From: Actinomadura hibisca NBRC 15177
GTDB lineage: Bacteria; Actinomycetota; Actinomycetes; Streptosporangiales; Streptosporangiaceae
Direction: 5' to 3'
Length of the DNA stretch: 64,000 nucleotides
NCBI RefSeq assembly: GCF_001552635.1
Contig: NZ_BCRO01000055.1
Coordinates: 1-64,000, forward strand
The position numbers and the translations under genes are program-made. Below are positions 16,233 through 25,141 of this stretch, piece after piece (within the stretch, counting starts at the first letter, position 1; every line of letters starts with the position of its first letter). The notes below the pieces were generated by a model that saw only the letters and a list, made by a program, of their open reading frames with translations, searched no databases and had not been told where the DNA came from.

Positions 16233-18398
16233 ATGACCGACAGGGGAGGCCACCCGGGAGGCTCCGGCAGGGGACCGGGGGCCGGCCGGCCCGACGGGGT
16301 GCGCAACGTCGCGCTGGTCGGCCATTCGGGAGCGGGCAAGACCACGCTGGTGGAGGCGCTGCTGGCGGCCACCGGCACCGTGCAGCGGCGCGGCCGCGTG
16401 GAGGACGGCAGCACCGTCAGCGACTACGACGACGTCGAGGTGCGCCAGCGGCGGTCGGTGAACCTCGCGGTGGCGCCGCTGCTGTTCGGCGACGTCAAGG
16501 TCAACCTCATCGACACCCCCGGCTACGCCGACTTCGTGGGCGACCTGCGGGCCGGGCTGCGCGCGGCCGACGCGGCGCTGTTCGTCGTCTCGGCGGTGGA
16601 CGGCATCGACGGGCTCACCCGCATGCTCTGGGAGGAGTGCGCGGCGGTCCGGATGCCGCGCGCGGTGGTCATCACCAAGGTCGACCAGCAGCGCGGCGAC
16701 TTCGACGAGGTCCTGGCCACCTGCCAGGACGCCTTCGGCGAGGGCGTGCTGCCCTGCTACTTCCCGGTCTCCTCCGGCGACGGCCTCCGGGGGCTGATCG
16801 GGCTGCTCACCCAGCGCTGCTTCGACTACTCCTCGGGGACGCGGGTCGAGCGCGACCCCGACCCCGAGTTCCTGGACCGGATCGCCGACCAGCGCGCCGC
16901 GCTGATCGAGGGGATCATCCAGGAGAGCGAGGACGAGACGCTGATGGAGCGCTACCTGTCCGGGGCCGACCTCGACGTCAAGGCGCTGATCGCGGACCTG
17001 GAGACCGCGGTGGCGCGCGGCGGCTTCTACCCGGTGCTGGCCACCTCGGTGCCGCACGGCGACCACCCCGGCCCGGTGGTGGGCATGGCCGAGCTGCTGG
17101 AGGTGGTCACCCAGGCGTTCCCGAGCCCGCTGGAGCACCCGGTCCCGCCGGTCACCGCCGTCACCGGCGGCCCGCCGAAGAAGATCGCCTGCGACCCGGA
17201 CGGCCCGCTGGTCGCCGAGGTCGTCAAGACGGCGTCCGACCCCTACGTGGGGCGCATCTCGCTGGTGCGGGTGTTCTCCGGGACGTTGCGGCCCGACTCG
17301 GTGGTGCACGTCTCCGGGCACGGCATGGCCGACCGGGGCCACGAGGACCACGACGTGGACGAGCGCGTGGGCGCGCTCACCTCGCCGCTGGGCAAGGCGC
17401 AGCGCACGGTGTCGGAGTGCGTCGCCGGGGACGTCTGCGCGGTGGCCAAGCTGAGCCGCGCCGAGACCGGCGACACCCTGTCCGACCCCGGCACGCCGCT
17501 GCTGATGGCGCCCTGGACGATGCCCGACCCGCTGCTGCCGGTGGCGATCCGCGCCCGCTCCAAGGCCGACGAGGACAAGCTCGGCCAGGCGCTGGCGCGG
17601 CTGGTGGCCGAGGACCCCACGCTGCGGCTGGAGAACAACCCCGAGACGCGCCAGCTGGTGTTGTGGTGCATGGGCGAGGCGCACGCCGACGTGCTGGTCG
17701 ACCGGCTGTCGGCCCGCTACGGCGTGGCGGTCGAGCGGGTCGGGCTGCGGGTGCCGCTGCGCGAGACCTTCGGCGGCGCCGCGCGCGGCCTCGGCCGGCA
17801 CGTCAAGCAGAGCGGCGGGCACGGCCAGTACGGCATCTGCCACGTGGCCGTGGAGCCGCTGCCGTCCGGCGCGGGCTTCGAGTTCGTGGACAAGATCGTC
17901 GGCGGGGTGGTGCCCCGGCAGTTCATCCCCTCGGTGGAGAAGGGCCTGCGCCAGCAGATGGCGCGCGGCGTGGCGGCCGGGTACCCGCTGGTCGACATCA
18001 GGGTGACCCTGCACGACGGCAAGGCGCACTCGGTGGACTCCTCCGACATGGCCTTCCAGGCGGCCGGGGCGCTGGCGCTGAAGGACGCCGCGGCCAAGGT
18101 GCCGATGTTGCTGCTGGAGCCGGTCGACGAGGTGCGGGTGCTGATCGCCGACGAGTACGTGGGGCCGGTCATGTCGGACCTCACCTCCCGGCGCGGCCGG
18201 GTGCTGGGCACCGAGGCGGTGCCGGGCGGCCGCACGCTGATCAAGGCGGAGGTCCCGCAGCTGGAGATCGTGCGCTACGCCGTCGACCTGCGCTCGTTGT
18301 CGCAGGGCACCGGCACCTTCGACCGGGCGTTCCTGCGCTACGAGCCGCTGCCCTCGCACCTGGCCGACAAGGTCGCCGCCGAGGAGAAGGCCGGCTGA
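16233..18398 (+). CDS. Elongation factor G-like GTPase (EF-G2 type)
   Basis: A 721-residue translational GTPase paralogue with all EF-G domains. G1 GHSGAGKT is at about 30-37 and G3 DTPG follows, but G4 reads TKVD instead of the NKxD of true EF-G, and the N-terminus has a Gly/Pro-rich extension. Domain IV (GQYGICHVAVEPLP...FVDKIVGGVVPRQFIPSVEKGL) is well preserved. The canonical fusA is expected elsewhere. Such EF-G-like proteins are widespread in actinomycetes, with no settled role. The ATG has GAGGAGG upstream. It sits inside an otherwise conserved minus-strand gene order. Confidence 0.92.
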   Translation: MTDRGGHPGGSGRGPGAGRPDGVRNVALVGHSGAGKTTLVEALLAATGTVQRRGRVEDGSTVSDYDDVEVRQRRSVNLAVAPLLFGDVKVNLIDTPGYADFVGDLRAGLRAADAALFVVSAVDGIDGLTRMLWEECAAVRMPRAVVITKVDQQRGDFDEVLATCQDAFGEGVLPCYFPVSSGDGLRGLIGLLTQRCFDYSSGTRVERDPDPEFLDRIADQRAALIEGIIQESEDETLMERYLSGADLDVKALIADLETAVARGGFYPVLATSVPHGDHPGPVVGMAELLEVVTQAFPSPLEHPVPPVTAVTGGPPKKIACDPDGPLVAEVVKTASDPYVGRISLVRVFSGTLRPDSVVHVSGHGMADRGHEDHDVDERVGALTSPLGKAQRTVSECVAGDVCAVAKLSRAETGDTLSDPGTPLLMAPWTMPDPLLPVAIRARSKADEDKLGQALARLVAEDPTLRLENNPETRQLVLWCMGEAHADVLVDRLSARYGVAVERVGLRVPLRETFGGAARGLGRHVKQSGGHGQYGICHVAVEPLPSGAGFEFVDKIVGGVVPRQFIPSVEKGLRQQMARGVAAGYPLVDIRVTLHDGKAHSVDSSDMAFQAAGALALKDAAAKVPMLLLEPVDEVRVLIADEYVGPVMSDLTSRRGRVLGTEAVPGGRTLIKAEVPQLEIVRYAVDLRSLSQGTGTFDRAFLRYEPLPSHLADKVAAEEKAG

Positions 18399-18409
18399 GC
18401 GCCCCTCCC

Positions 18410-18440
18410 CGGGACGGGCCGGCGGCCCCGGCCCGTCCCG
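18410..18440 (+). terminator. Terminator of the EF-G-like gene
   Basis: A 10-bp perfect stem (18411-18420 with 18430-18439), extended by one outer pair, lies 13 bases after the stop codon. It has no U tract. Confidence 0.65.
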
Positions 18441-18512
18441 CCCGGGAGTGATCCCGCCTCCTCCCGGCGGATGATCGAAGCGGTCGTGCCGCTGTGCGAT
18501 TCTTAGCGGGTT

Positions 18513-19484
18513 ATGAGCGACACGGGGGACGAGCGCGGGCGGCGGGACGAAGTGGACCGCGAGGCCGAACAGGGCGCTGAACAGCGCGTTCAGCAGCAGG
18601 ACGGGCAGCAGGACGAGGCGCGGGGGCGGGCCGGGGAAGGCGCGCGGCGGGGCCGCCGCCGCTTCCTCAAGGGCGCCGGGATCGCGGCGGGCGGCGCGGC
18701 CGCCGGGGCGGTCGGCGGCGCGCTGCTGGCCGACGGCGGGCAGCAGTCGATCCTGGCGTCGGTCGGCAGCGACCTGACGCCCGACTCGGCGATGGCGGTG
18801 CCGGTGGCCGGTCCGTGGCGGCCGCGCCACAACGGCCACGTGGACATCGTCTACTCGGTGGACACCGCCCAGAAGCTGGTGGCCCTCACCTTCGACGACG
18901 GCCCCATGCCGAACTGGACGCCGATGGTCCACGACGTGCTGGACGCCGAGCAGGTCAAGGCGACCTTCTTCCTGGTCGGCGAGCGGCTGGTGCGCAACGG
19001 CGGGCTGATCAAGGACCGGATGGCCCGGCACGAGGCCGCCAACCACACCTGGGCGCACCAGAACCTGTCCCGGATGACCCACCCCGAGGCGCTGGCGGCG
19101 ATCGGCCGCGCGCACCGGGCGATCGGGAGCGTGCTGGGCCGCGAGGCGCGGCTGCTGCGGCCGCCGTTCGGGCACTTCGGCGGCACCGCCGTCAGCGCCG
19201 CCGGGCAGCTCGGCTACGACATGACGCTGTGGTCGATCAAGATGCTGGAGAAGACCTACGAGGCCCACCCGCCCAAGCTGGTGGACTACATCGTCGGCAA
19301 CACCCAGCAGGGCGGCATCGTGCTGGCCCACGACACCGGCAACCCCGACCGGCTGGTGGCGCTGCGGAACCTGGTGCCGATGATCCGGGGGCTGCGCGCC
19401 AAGGGCTTCGAGTTCGTGACGGTGTCGGAGCTGCGGGAGGCGGGCGCCCGCTCCCCCGCCCCGGCCCCGGCCGAGAAGCCCTGA
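18513..19484 (+). CDS. Tat-exported polysaccharide deacetylase (NodB homology)
   Basis: A 323-residue protein whose NodB domain carries the metal-binding TFDDGP (about 128-133), the H-x3-H-like block ANHTWAHQNLS, and RPPFGHFGG, with VLAHDTG near the end. This family removes acetyl or related groups from N-acetylated sugars in the cell wall or capsule. The N-terminus is about 50 Gln/Glu/Arg-rich residues followed by RRGRRRFLKGAGIAAGG, a twin-arginine signal with an unusually long n-region, so the enzyme is probably exported folded. It ends ten bases from the convergent DCC gene. Confidence 0.9.
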   Translation: MSDTGDERGRRDEVDREAEQGAEQRVQQQDGQQDEARGRAGEGARRGRRRFLKGAGIAAGGAAAGAVGGALLADGGQQSILASVGSDLTPDSAMAVPVAGPWRPRHNGHVDIVYSVDTAQKLVALTFDDGPMPNWTPMVHDVLDAEQVKATFFLVGERLVRNGGLIKDRMARHEAANHTWAHQNLSRMTHPEALAAIGRAHRAIGSVLGREARLLRPPFGHFGGTAVSAAGQLGYDMTLWSIKMLEKTYEAHPPKLVDYIVGNTQQGGIVLAHDTGNPDRLVALRNLVPMIRGLRAKGFEFVTVSELREAGARSPAPAPAEKP

Positions 19485-19494
19485 GCGCGGGCCG

Positions 19495-19974
19495 CTAGCC
19501 CTTCCCGGACCCGTTTCCGGGCCCGCTCCCGCCCGCGTTCCCGCCGCCGCCCGCGCCGTTGCCTGGTCCGTTGCCTGGGCCGTCGCCCGTGGCCTCGTCG
19601 CGGCGCGGGATCGCGCACGCCGCGGTGCCGCCCGGCAGCCGGTGGCGGTTGTTGGCGATCAGCCGGTAGACGCCGTGCGCGATCCACCGCACCGGCGGCA
19701 GCCGCACCAGCGCGCCCAGCGGCCACCAGCGGCCCCCGGCGTCCATCAGCAGCCGCGACACCGCCTGCGCGCCGCCCGCGACGCGCCCGCCGCGGCCGAT
19801 CCACACCACCTCGTACCCGGCCCGGTCGGCGGTGGTGCCGAGCGCGGCCAGGTCGGCCGCCTGGTAGGCGACGATCTCCGCCTCGGTGGGGATGTGCCGC
19901 TCCAGGAACCGCACCGAGGCGGTGCAGAACCCACAGTCCCCGTCGTACAGCAGCACCGGTCGTACCTGCGCCAT
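19495..19974 (-). CDS. DCC family thiol-disulfide oxidoreductase (DUF393)
   Basis: A 159-residue protein with the family-defining YDGDCGFC at residues 10-17, placing a CxxC-like pair near the N-terminus, and the later PPVRWIAHGVYRLIANNRHRL block. The last 30 residues are a low-complexity tail of Gly-Asn-Gly-Pro units. DCC proteins are predicted redox proteins of unknown substrate. The ATG at 19974 lies five bases after the HIT stop, so the pair is an operon. Confidence 0.88.
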   Translation of the reverse strand: MAQVRPVLLYDGDCGFCTASVRFLERHIPTEAEIVAYQAADLAALGTTADRAGYEVVWIGRGGRVAGGAQAVSRLLMDAGGRWWPLGALVRLPPVRWIAHGVYRLIANNRHRLPGGTAACAIPRRDEATGDGPGNGPGNGAGGGGNAGGSGPGNGSGKG

Positions 19975-19979
19975 CGCCG

Positions 19980-20606
19980 TCAGTCCCGGGGCCACGCGTC
20001 GGCGACGATCTGCCGGGTGTCGCGCAGCAGCTGCGGCAGCACCTTGGTGTGGCCGACCACCGGCATGAAGTTGGTGTCGCCGCCCCAGCGGGGCACGACG
20101 TGCTGGTGCAGGTGCGCGGCGATGCCGGCCCCGGCGACCAGGCCCAGGTTCATGCCGACGTTGAAGCCCTGCGCGCCGCTGGCCTTGCGCAGCGCGGCCA
20201 GCGCCCGGCGGGTCGTCTCGGCCAGCTCGGTGTACTCCCCGGCGTCCAGCTCGGTGTAGTCGGCCACGTGCCGGTAGGGCACCACCATCAGGTGCCCGGA
20301 GTTGTAGGGGTACAGGTTCAGCACCGCGAACACCGACCGGCCGCGGGCCACGACGAGGCCCTCCTCGTCGGTCATCTTCGGGATCTCGCAGAACGGGCAG
20401 CCGTCGCCCGCGCCGGACCCGGAGGGCTTGTTCTCGCCCTTGATGTAGGCCATCCGGTGCGGGGTCCACAGCCGCTGGAAGTTGTCGGGCGCGCCCGCGC
20501 CGCCCCGTTCCTCCTCGACCTGCGGGACGGTGGCGCCCCAGCCCTCCGGCTCGGGCGCGTCCGCGCGCGCCTCCTGCACCACGGGCTCCTCCGGCTCTAC
20601 GCTCAA
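19980..20606 (-). CDS. HIT family hydrolase, Ap4A phosphorylase-like
   Basis: A 208-residue histidine-triad protein with the active site AHLHQHVVPRW and the zinc-type CPFCEIP stretch, matching the mycobacterial diadenosine tetraphosphate phosphorylase-like protein encoded beside thrS and pgsA. I chose TTG at 20606 because AAGGAG sits seven bases upstream; GTG at 20630 would add eight residues but has no good ribosome binding site. The first 45 residues are acidic and variable. In the ancestral order this gene touches pgsA; here it is separated from it by about 4 kb of inserted genes. Confidence 0.9.
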   Translation of the reverse strand: MSVEPEEPVVQEARADAPEPEGWGATVPQVEEERGGAGAPDNFQRLWTPHRMAYIKGENKPSGSGAGDGCPFCEIPKMTDEEGLVVARGRSVFAVLNLYPYNSGHLMVVPYRHVADYTELDAGEYTELAETTRRALAALRKASGAQGFNVGMNLGLVAGAGIAAHLHQHVVPRWGGDTNFMPVVGHTKVLPQLLRDTRQIVADAWPRD

Positions 20607-20827
20607 GGCGGCGCTCTCCTTAGTGTTCACGGCCTGCCTGCAGCATAGAGAGCCGCACCGGCCGCCCCGCAGCCGGGCCGCCCCCGGGGGCGCGGGCCCC
20701 GCCGGCCGCCATGCCATGCGTCTGACACGCATCCTGACGCACCTGTCCGCCACACCTGGCGCCACCGGCGTCACTCGGCCACCATGGACACCGCCCGCGG
20801 ACCGTCGAACGATCATGGGAGCCGACG

Positions 20828-21562
20828 ATGACCGACCTCGACAAAGGGTATTCCGGACAGGGCGGGGAGCCCGGCCGTCCCGAGGCGCGGTCGATGCCGT
20901 TCTTCCCGGGGCCGGCCACGTCCGGAGGCGCTCCCCCGCCGCCCGGCGGAGCACCCGGCGGCTCGCTCGGCACGCCGCCCGGAGGGACACCGCTGGCCGC
21001 GCCCGCCGTCGCACCGCTCGCACCACCTGCGCCGTCCGTCCCGTCCGCCCCCTCTGCCCCGCCCGCGCCGCCGACGCCCCACGTGCCCGCGCAGGGCGGG
21101 CGGCACGCCCAGGAGCGCGACCTGTCCGAACCGTTGCAGGGCGGCCCCAGACCGGCGGGCCTTCCTTCGAGCGGCTTTTCGGCCGGTCCCTCGGTCCTGT
21201 CCGGCACGCCCGCGCCGGGCGGCGGGCGGGGCGGGACCGGTGACGCGGTGCAGGGCCGGATCACCATCGAGGACGAGGTGATCGAGCGGATCGTCGCGCT
21301 CGCCGTGCTGGAGGTGGGCGGCGTGGCCGCGCTGGGCGGCCTCGGCACCCGGCCGGGGGTGCGCGTGCACGCCCGCGAGCACGAGGTGGCGCTGGACCTG
21401 GTGGTGTCGGTCGAGTACGGCAGCGTGATCATGGACGTGGCGCGGGCCGTCAAGGCCAACGTGGCGCGGGCGGTGGGCCTGATGCTGGGCACGCGGGTGA
21501 CCTCGGTCGACGTCGTGATAGAGGACGTGCGGATGCCCGGCGGCATGGCCGGTCGCGGCTGA
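20828..21562 (+). CDS. Asp23/Gls24 family envelope stress protein
   Basis: A 244-residue protein in two parts. The first 135 residues are a Pro/Gly/Ala-rich disordered region, and the C-terminal 100 are an Asp23 domain (ITIEDEVIERIVALAVLEVGGVAALGG...VRVHAREHEVALDLVVSVEYG). Family members localise at the membrane and respond to alkaline or envelope stress in Gram-positive bacteria. The N-terminal extension is unusually long for the family. It is divergent from the HIT gene. Confidence 0.88.
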   Translation: MTDLDKGYSGQGGEPGRPEARSMPFFPGPATSGGAPPPPGGAPGGSLGTPPGGTPLAAPAVAPLAPPAPSVPSAPSAPPAPPTPHVPAQGGRHAQERDLSEPLQGGPRPAGLPSSGFSAGPSVLSGTPAPGGGRGGTGDAVQGRITIEDEVIERIVALAVLEVGGVAALGGLGTRPGVRVHAREHEVALDLVVSVEYGSVIMDVARAVKANVARAVGLMLGTRVTSVDVVIEDVRMPGGMAGRG

Positions 21563-21597
21563 TCCCCCGGGCGGGCTCATCGGGCGGATCGGAACTC

Positions 21598-22107
21598 GTG
21601 GCCGCGCGGACGCATGGTCTGCCGCGAGGCGGCGATAACGGGGCCGTGGCGGAACTGTGGCTGTCCACCCACCTGGCCGGGCCGCTGGCGGTGGTCCTGG
21701 TCGGTGGGGAACTGGATCTGGCGACCGCTCCCGTGCTGCGGGAGCAGTTGCTCCTCGCCCTCTGCCATTTCGGGCCGCTGCTGGCGGTCGACCTGTCCCG
21801 GGTGACGTTCATGGACTCCAGCGGGCTGGCCGTGCTGATCGAGTACTGGAAACGGGCGCGGGCGGCCGGGGGCGGGCTGTCGCTGGTGGGCCCGCGCGGC
21901 ATCGTGGCGCGCAAGCTGGAGATCACCGGGCTGGACCAGCGGTTGTCGGTGCACCCCGACATCCCCGCGGCGCGCGACGCGGCGCAGGACGCCTCACGGG
22001 ACGGGCCGCCGCCGTCCGGCACCCGCGCGCTGGACCGCGCGCCGGGCCATTCCCCGGGCCGCTCCCCCGACCGTCCGCAGGGCCGCAACGGACGCCGTCG
22101 GCCCTGA
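21598..22107 (+). CDS. STAS-domain anti-sigma factor antagonist
   Basis: A 169-residue protein with a STAS domain (about 20-110). The core VDLSRVTFMDSSGLAVLIEYW carries the DSSG serine that partner-switching kinases phosphorylate. The last 50 residues are basic, Arg/Pro-rich and disordered. GTG at 21598 is used; GTG at 21646 would remove 16 non-conserved residues. No cognate kinase or sigma factor is adjacent. It lies 36 bases after the Asp23 gene, which could mean joint expression in an envelope-stress circuit. Confidence 0.82.
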   Translation: MAARTHGLPRGGDNGAVAELWLSTHLAGPLAVVLVGGELDLATAPVLREQLLLALCHFGPLLAVDLSRVTFMDSSGLAVLIEYWKRARAAGGGLSLVGPRGIVARKLEITGLDQRLSVHPDIPAARDAAQDASRDGPPPSGTRALDRAPGHSPGRSPDRPQGRNGRRRP

Positions 22108-22154
22108 GCGGGCCTGAGCGGCCCTGAGTCGGCCTGAGTGGCCCTGAGCGGGCC
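22101..22154. repeat. Five 10-bp tandem repeats at the end of the STAS gene
   Basis: The unit GCCCTGAGCG and close variants occur five times in a row with a strict 10-base period; the STAS stop codon is the TGA of the first unit. The repeats fill most of the gap before the convergent gene. They can pair with each other imperfectly and may act in transcription termination, or be a slippage-generated repeat. Confidence 0.8.
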
Positions 22155-22189
22155 GGAAGAGGACGCGCCGAAGCCGTCGCCCGGTGGCG

Positions 22190-22828
22190 TCAGGCCCCGG
22201 GGCGGGCGTAGCAGGTGTCGGTGGAGATCCCCACCGACATCGTGGTGATCTTCACGTAGCGGATCTGCGCGGGCGCGACGCCCGGGAAGGTGAAGGTGTG
22301 CGGGCGGCCGCCCTTGACGGTGGCCTGCTGGCTCTTGGGCGCGCCGCCGCGCAGCTGCACCTCGGCGCGGACCGCGCCGCTGCCCGAGACGCTCACCGAC
22401 ACCTCCAGCCTGCCCGTGGGCGAGGGACGGTAGACCGACGTCCCGGCCGGGCACCAGGTGAGGCCGACGCCGCCGCCGGTGCCGGGCAGCGGCGGGCCGC
22501 CGTCGTTGTTGTTCTGCCCCCGGTTCTGCCCGCTCGGCTGCGGGCTCGGCCGCCCGTCGGGGTAGACCTGGCCGCCCCGGTTCTGCTGGGGCAGCGGGTT
22601 GGTGGGGGTGACCGTCCGGCCCGCGCCGGGGAGGCCCTGCTGCCCGGCGGGCTGCGAGGCGGTGCCGCCGGGCGTGCGGCCCGCCGCCGTCCCGGTGCCG
22701 CCGTCCTGGTCGAACAGCGGCATCAGCAGCACCGCGAGGGCGACGGCCACGAGCAGCGCGGCCCCGCCGTAACCGGCGACCCGGGCCCCGGCCGAGCGGG
22801 TGCCCCGGGCCGGCCTGGTGGACTTCAT
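22190..22828 (-). CDS. Membrane-anchored secreted protein of unknown function
   Basis: A 212-residue protein with a basic N-terminus and one membrane segment (VAGYGGAALLVAVALAVLLMPLF). A Pro/Gln/Asn-rich linker (about 45-115) precedes a beta-rich C-terminal domain with two cysteines (LTWCPAG, TDTCYARPGA), which could form a disulfide outside the cell. GGAGAAAAG lies just before the ATG at 22828. I do not recognise a family. It lies downstream of thrS on the same strand, 126 bases away. Confidence 0.75.
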   Translation of the reverse strand: MKSTRPARGTRSAGARVAGYGGAALLVAVALAVLLMPLFDQDGGTGTAAGRTPGGTASQPAGQQGLPGAGRTVTPTNPLPQQNRGGQVYPDGRPSPQPSGQNRGQNNNDGGPPLPGTGGGVGLTWCPAGTSVYRPSPTGRLEVSVSVSGSGAVRAEVQLRGGAPKSQQATVKGGRPHTFTFPGVAPAQIRYVKITTMSVGISTDTCYARPGA

Positions 22829-22954
22829 CCGCTTTTCTCCCCGGTCGTGGCAAGTGACCGTTGAGGCTACCAACTCCGCACGGGGCCCGGAGCGGCTTGG
22901 CGGACGGGCGGCCGGGCCGTCCCGGTGGCCGGTCGCACCGGGACGGCCCGCCCG

Positions 22955-24931
22955 TCAGACCTGCACGCGGGCCTCGACCGCCTTGACGATCTCCTCGACG
23001 GCCTCGTCGATCGCGACGCCGTTCTTCTGCTCGCCGTTGCGGTAGCGGAACGACACCGCGTCGCCCTCGACGTCGTCGTCGCCCGCCAGCAGCATGTAGG
23101 GGACCTTCTGCTTCTGCGCGTTGCGGATCTTCTTCTGCATGCGGTCGGAGGAGGCGTCCACCTCCACCCGGACACCGCGCTCCCTCAGCCGGGCGGCGAC
23201 CTTGTCCAGGTGCGGCACGTGCGCGTCGCCGATCGGGATGCCCACCACCTGCACCGGGGCCAGCCACGGCGGCATCGCGCCCGCGTAGTGCTCCAGCAGC
23301 ACGCCGAAGAAGCGCTCGATCGAGCCGAACAGCGCCCGGTGGATCATGACCGGCTGCTGCCGCGAGCCGTCGGCGGCCTGGTACTCCAGCCCGAACCGCT
23401 TGGGCTGGTTGAAGTCCACCTGGATGGTGGACAGCTGCCAGGTGCGGCCGATGGCGTCGCGGGCCTGCACCGAGATCTTGGGGCCGTAGAAGGCCGCGCC
23501 GCCCGGGTCGGGCACCAGGTCCAGGCCGGACTCCTCGGCGGCCTCGCGCAGCGCGTCGGTGGCCTCCGCCCAGTCGGCGTCGTCACCGATGAACTTCGGG
23601 GAGTCGTCGCGGGTGGACAGCTCCAGGTAGAACTCGTTGAGGCCGTAGTCGCGCAGCAGGTTCAGCACGAAGGTCAGGAGGTTCTTCAGCTCCTGGCCCA
23701 TCTGCTCCTTGGTGGTGTAGATGTGCGCGTCGTCCTGGGTCATGCCGCGGACGCGGGTGAGGCCGTGCACCACGCCCGACTTCTCGAACCGGTAGACGCT
23801 GCCGAACTCGAACAGCCGCAGCGGCAGCTCGCGGTAGGACCGCCCGCGCGCGTCGAAGATCAGGTTGTGCATCGGGCAGTTCATCGGCTTGAGGTAGTAG
23901 TCGGCCCCGTCCACCTCCATGGGCGGGAACATGTCGTCCTTGTACCAGCCGAGGTGACCGGAGGTCTCGAAGAGCTGCCCCTTGGTGATGTGGGGGGTGT
24001 TGACGAACTCGTACCCCTCCTCCTCGTGCCGCCGCCGCGAGTAGTCCTCCATCACCCGGCGGACGACGCCGCCCTTGGGGTGGAAGACCGCGAGGCCGCT
24101 GCCGATCTGGCTGGGGAAGGAGAACAGGTCCAGCTCCGCGCCGAGCTTGCGGTGGTCGCGCTTCTCGGCCTCCTCCAGCAGCTTGAGGTACTCGTCCTGC
24201 TTGTCGCGCGACTCCCAGGCGGTGCCGTAGATGCGCTGGAGCTGCGGGTTCTTCTCGCTGCCGCGCCAGTACGCGCCGCCGGAGCGCATCAGCTTGAACG
24301 CCGGGATCACGCGGGTGGACGGCAGGTGCGGGCCGCGGCACAGGTCCTTCCACCGCAGGTCGCCGGACTTGGCGTCCAGGTTGTCGTAGATGGTGAGGCC
24401 GCCCTCGCCCACCTCGACGTTCGCGCCGTCGTCGGCGCCCGCCGCGCCCTTGAGGCCGATCAGCTCCAGCTTGTAGGGCTCGCCCGCCAGCTCCTCGCGG
24501 GCATCGTCGTCGGAGACGGGGCGGCGGGCGAAGGTCTGCCCCTGCTTGACGATCTCGCGCATCTTCTTCTCGACGCGCTTGAGGTCGTCGGGGGTGAACG
24601 GCTCGGCCACGTCGAAGTCGTAGTAGAAGCCGTTCTCGACCGGCGGGCCGATGCCGAGCTTGGCCTCGGGGAACAACTCCTGGACGGCCTGGGCCATCAC
24701 GTGCGCGGCCGAGTGCCGCATGATGGCGCGGCCGTCGGGGGAGCCGATCTCGACGGGCTCGACGAGGTCGCCGCCGGCCAGCGGGTGAGCCAGGTCGCGC
24801 AGCTCGCCGTTGACGCGGGCGGCGATCACGGTGCGGCCGTCCGCCTGGAGGGCCTGTCCGGCGGTCGCGCCGGCGGGCACCACTCGTTCGTCTCCGTCGA
24901 GGGTGACGCGCAGCTCAGACACGGTGGACAC
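22955..24931 (-). CDS. thrS: Threonine--tRNA ligase
   Basis: A 658-residue class II synthetase charging tRNA-Thr. An N-terminal TGS domain is followed by the editing domain with HSAAHVMAQA (HxxxH), then the catalytic core with the zinc ligands in MNCPMH and later histidines, motif 2 (RLFEFGSVYRFEKSG...RVRGMTQDDAHIY), and the anticodon-binding domain (PVQVVGIPIGDAHVPHL). GTG at 24931 is chosen because GAGGAGAAC precedes it; a longer frame would add 38 unneeded residues. Upstream lie a hairpin and a threonine-rich short frame, suggesting attenuation control. Confidence 0.97.
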   Translation of the reverse strand: MSTVSELRVTLDGDERVVPAGATAGQALQADGRTVIAARVNGELRDLAHPLAGGDLVEPVEIGSPDGRAIMRHSAAHVMAQAVQELFPEAKLGIGPPVENGFYYDFDVAEPFTPDDLKRVEKKMREIVKQGQTFARRPVSDDDAREELAGEPYKLELIGLKGAAGADDGANVEVGEGGLTIYDNLDAKSGDLRWKDLCRGPHLPSTRVIPAFKLMRSGGAYWRGSEKNPQLQRIYGTAWESRDKQDEYLKLLEEAEKRDHRKLGAELDLFSFPSQIGSGLAVFHPKGGVVRRVMEDYSRRRHEEEGYEFVNTPHITKGQLFETSGHLGWYKDDMFPPMEVDGADYYLKPMNCPMHNLIFDARGRSYRELPLRLFEFGSVYRFEKSGVVHGLTRVRGMTQDDAHIYTTKEQMGQELKNLLTFVLNLLRDYGLNEFYLELSTRDDSPKFIGDDADWAEATDALREAAEESGLDLVPDPGGAAFYGPKISVQARDAIGRTWQLSTIQVDFNQPKRFGLEYQAADGSRQQPVMIHRALFGSIERFFGVLLEHYAGAMPPWLAPVQVVGIPIGDAHVPHLDKVAARLRERGVRVEVDASSDRMQKKIRNAQKQKVPYMLLAGDDDVEGDAVSFRYRNGEQKNGVAIDEAVEEIVKAVEARVQV

Positions 24932-25092
24932 GGGTTCTCCTCGCGATGGTGGGACGGGTCGTGCGGCTTGGGACGCCTGCTGGTCAGATGCTAGCGAGTC
25001 GGCGGGGGCAGGGTCGGCCGCGCCGGTTTCCCTACCGGTTTCCATGGGTGCTCCTCTGGTCGGGCGGAGCGGCCCGGAACGGGTCCCGGAAA

Positions 25093-25130
25093 GCGGTGAG
25101 GCCCCGGGATCGCTCCCGGGGCCTCACCGC
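25093..25130 (-). terminator. Hairpin in the thrS leader, probable attenuator terminator
   Basis: A perfect 17-bp stem (25093-25109 with 25114-25130) closed by a four-base loop, rich in G and C, lies 11 bases after the stop of the Thr-rich leader frame and 162 bases before the thrS start. On the minus strand it is followed by GCTTTCC, a minimal U run. It could end transcription coming from the sugar porter gene, or act conditionally for thrS. Confidence 0.75.
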
Positions 25131-25141
25131 GCGTCGAAGTT

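Noticed and set aside
15978..19331. A minus-strand frame of more than 1,100 codons
   Set aside because: It is antisense to the EF-G-like and deacetylase genes, rich in His, Arg and Val, with no recognisable domain.
19495..19600. Simple-sequence repeat as a mobile or regulatory element
   Set aside because: It encodes the Gly-Asn-rich tail of the DCC protein in frame.
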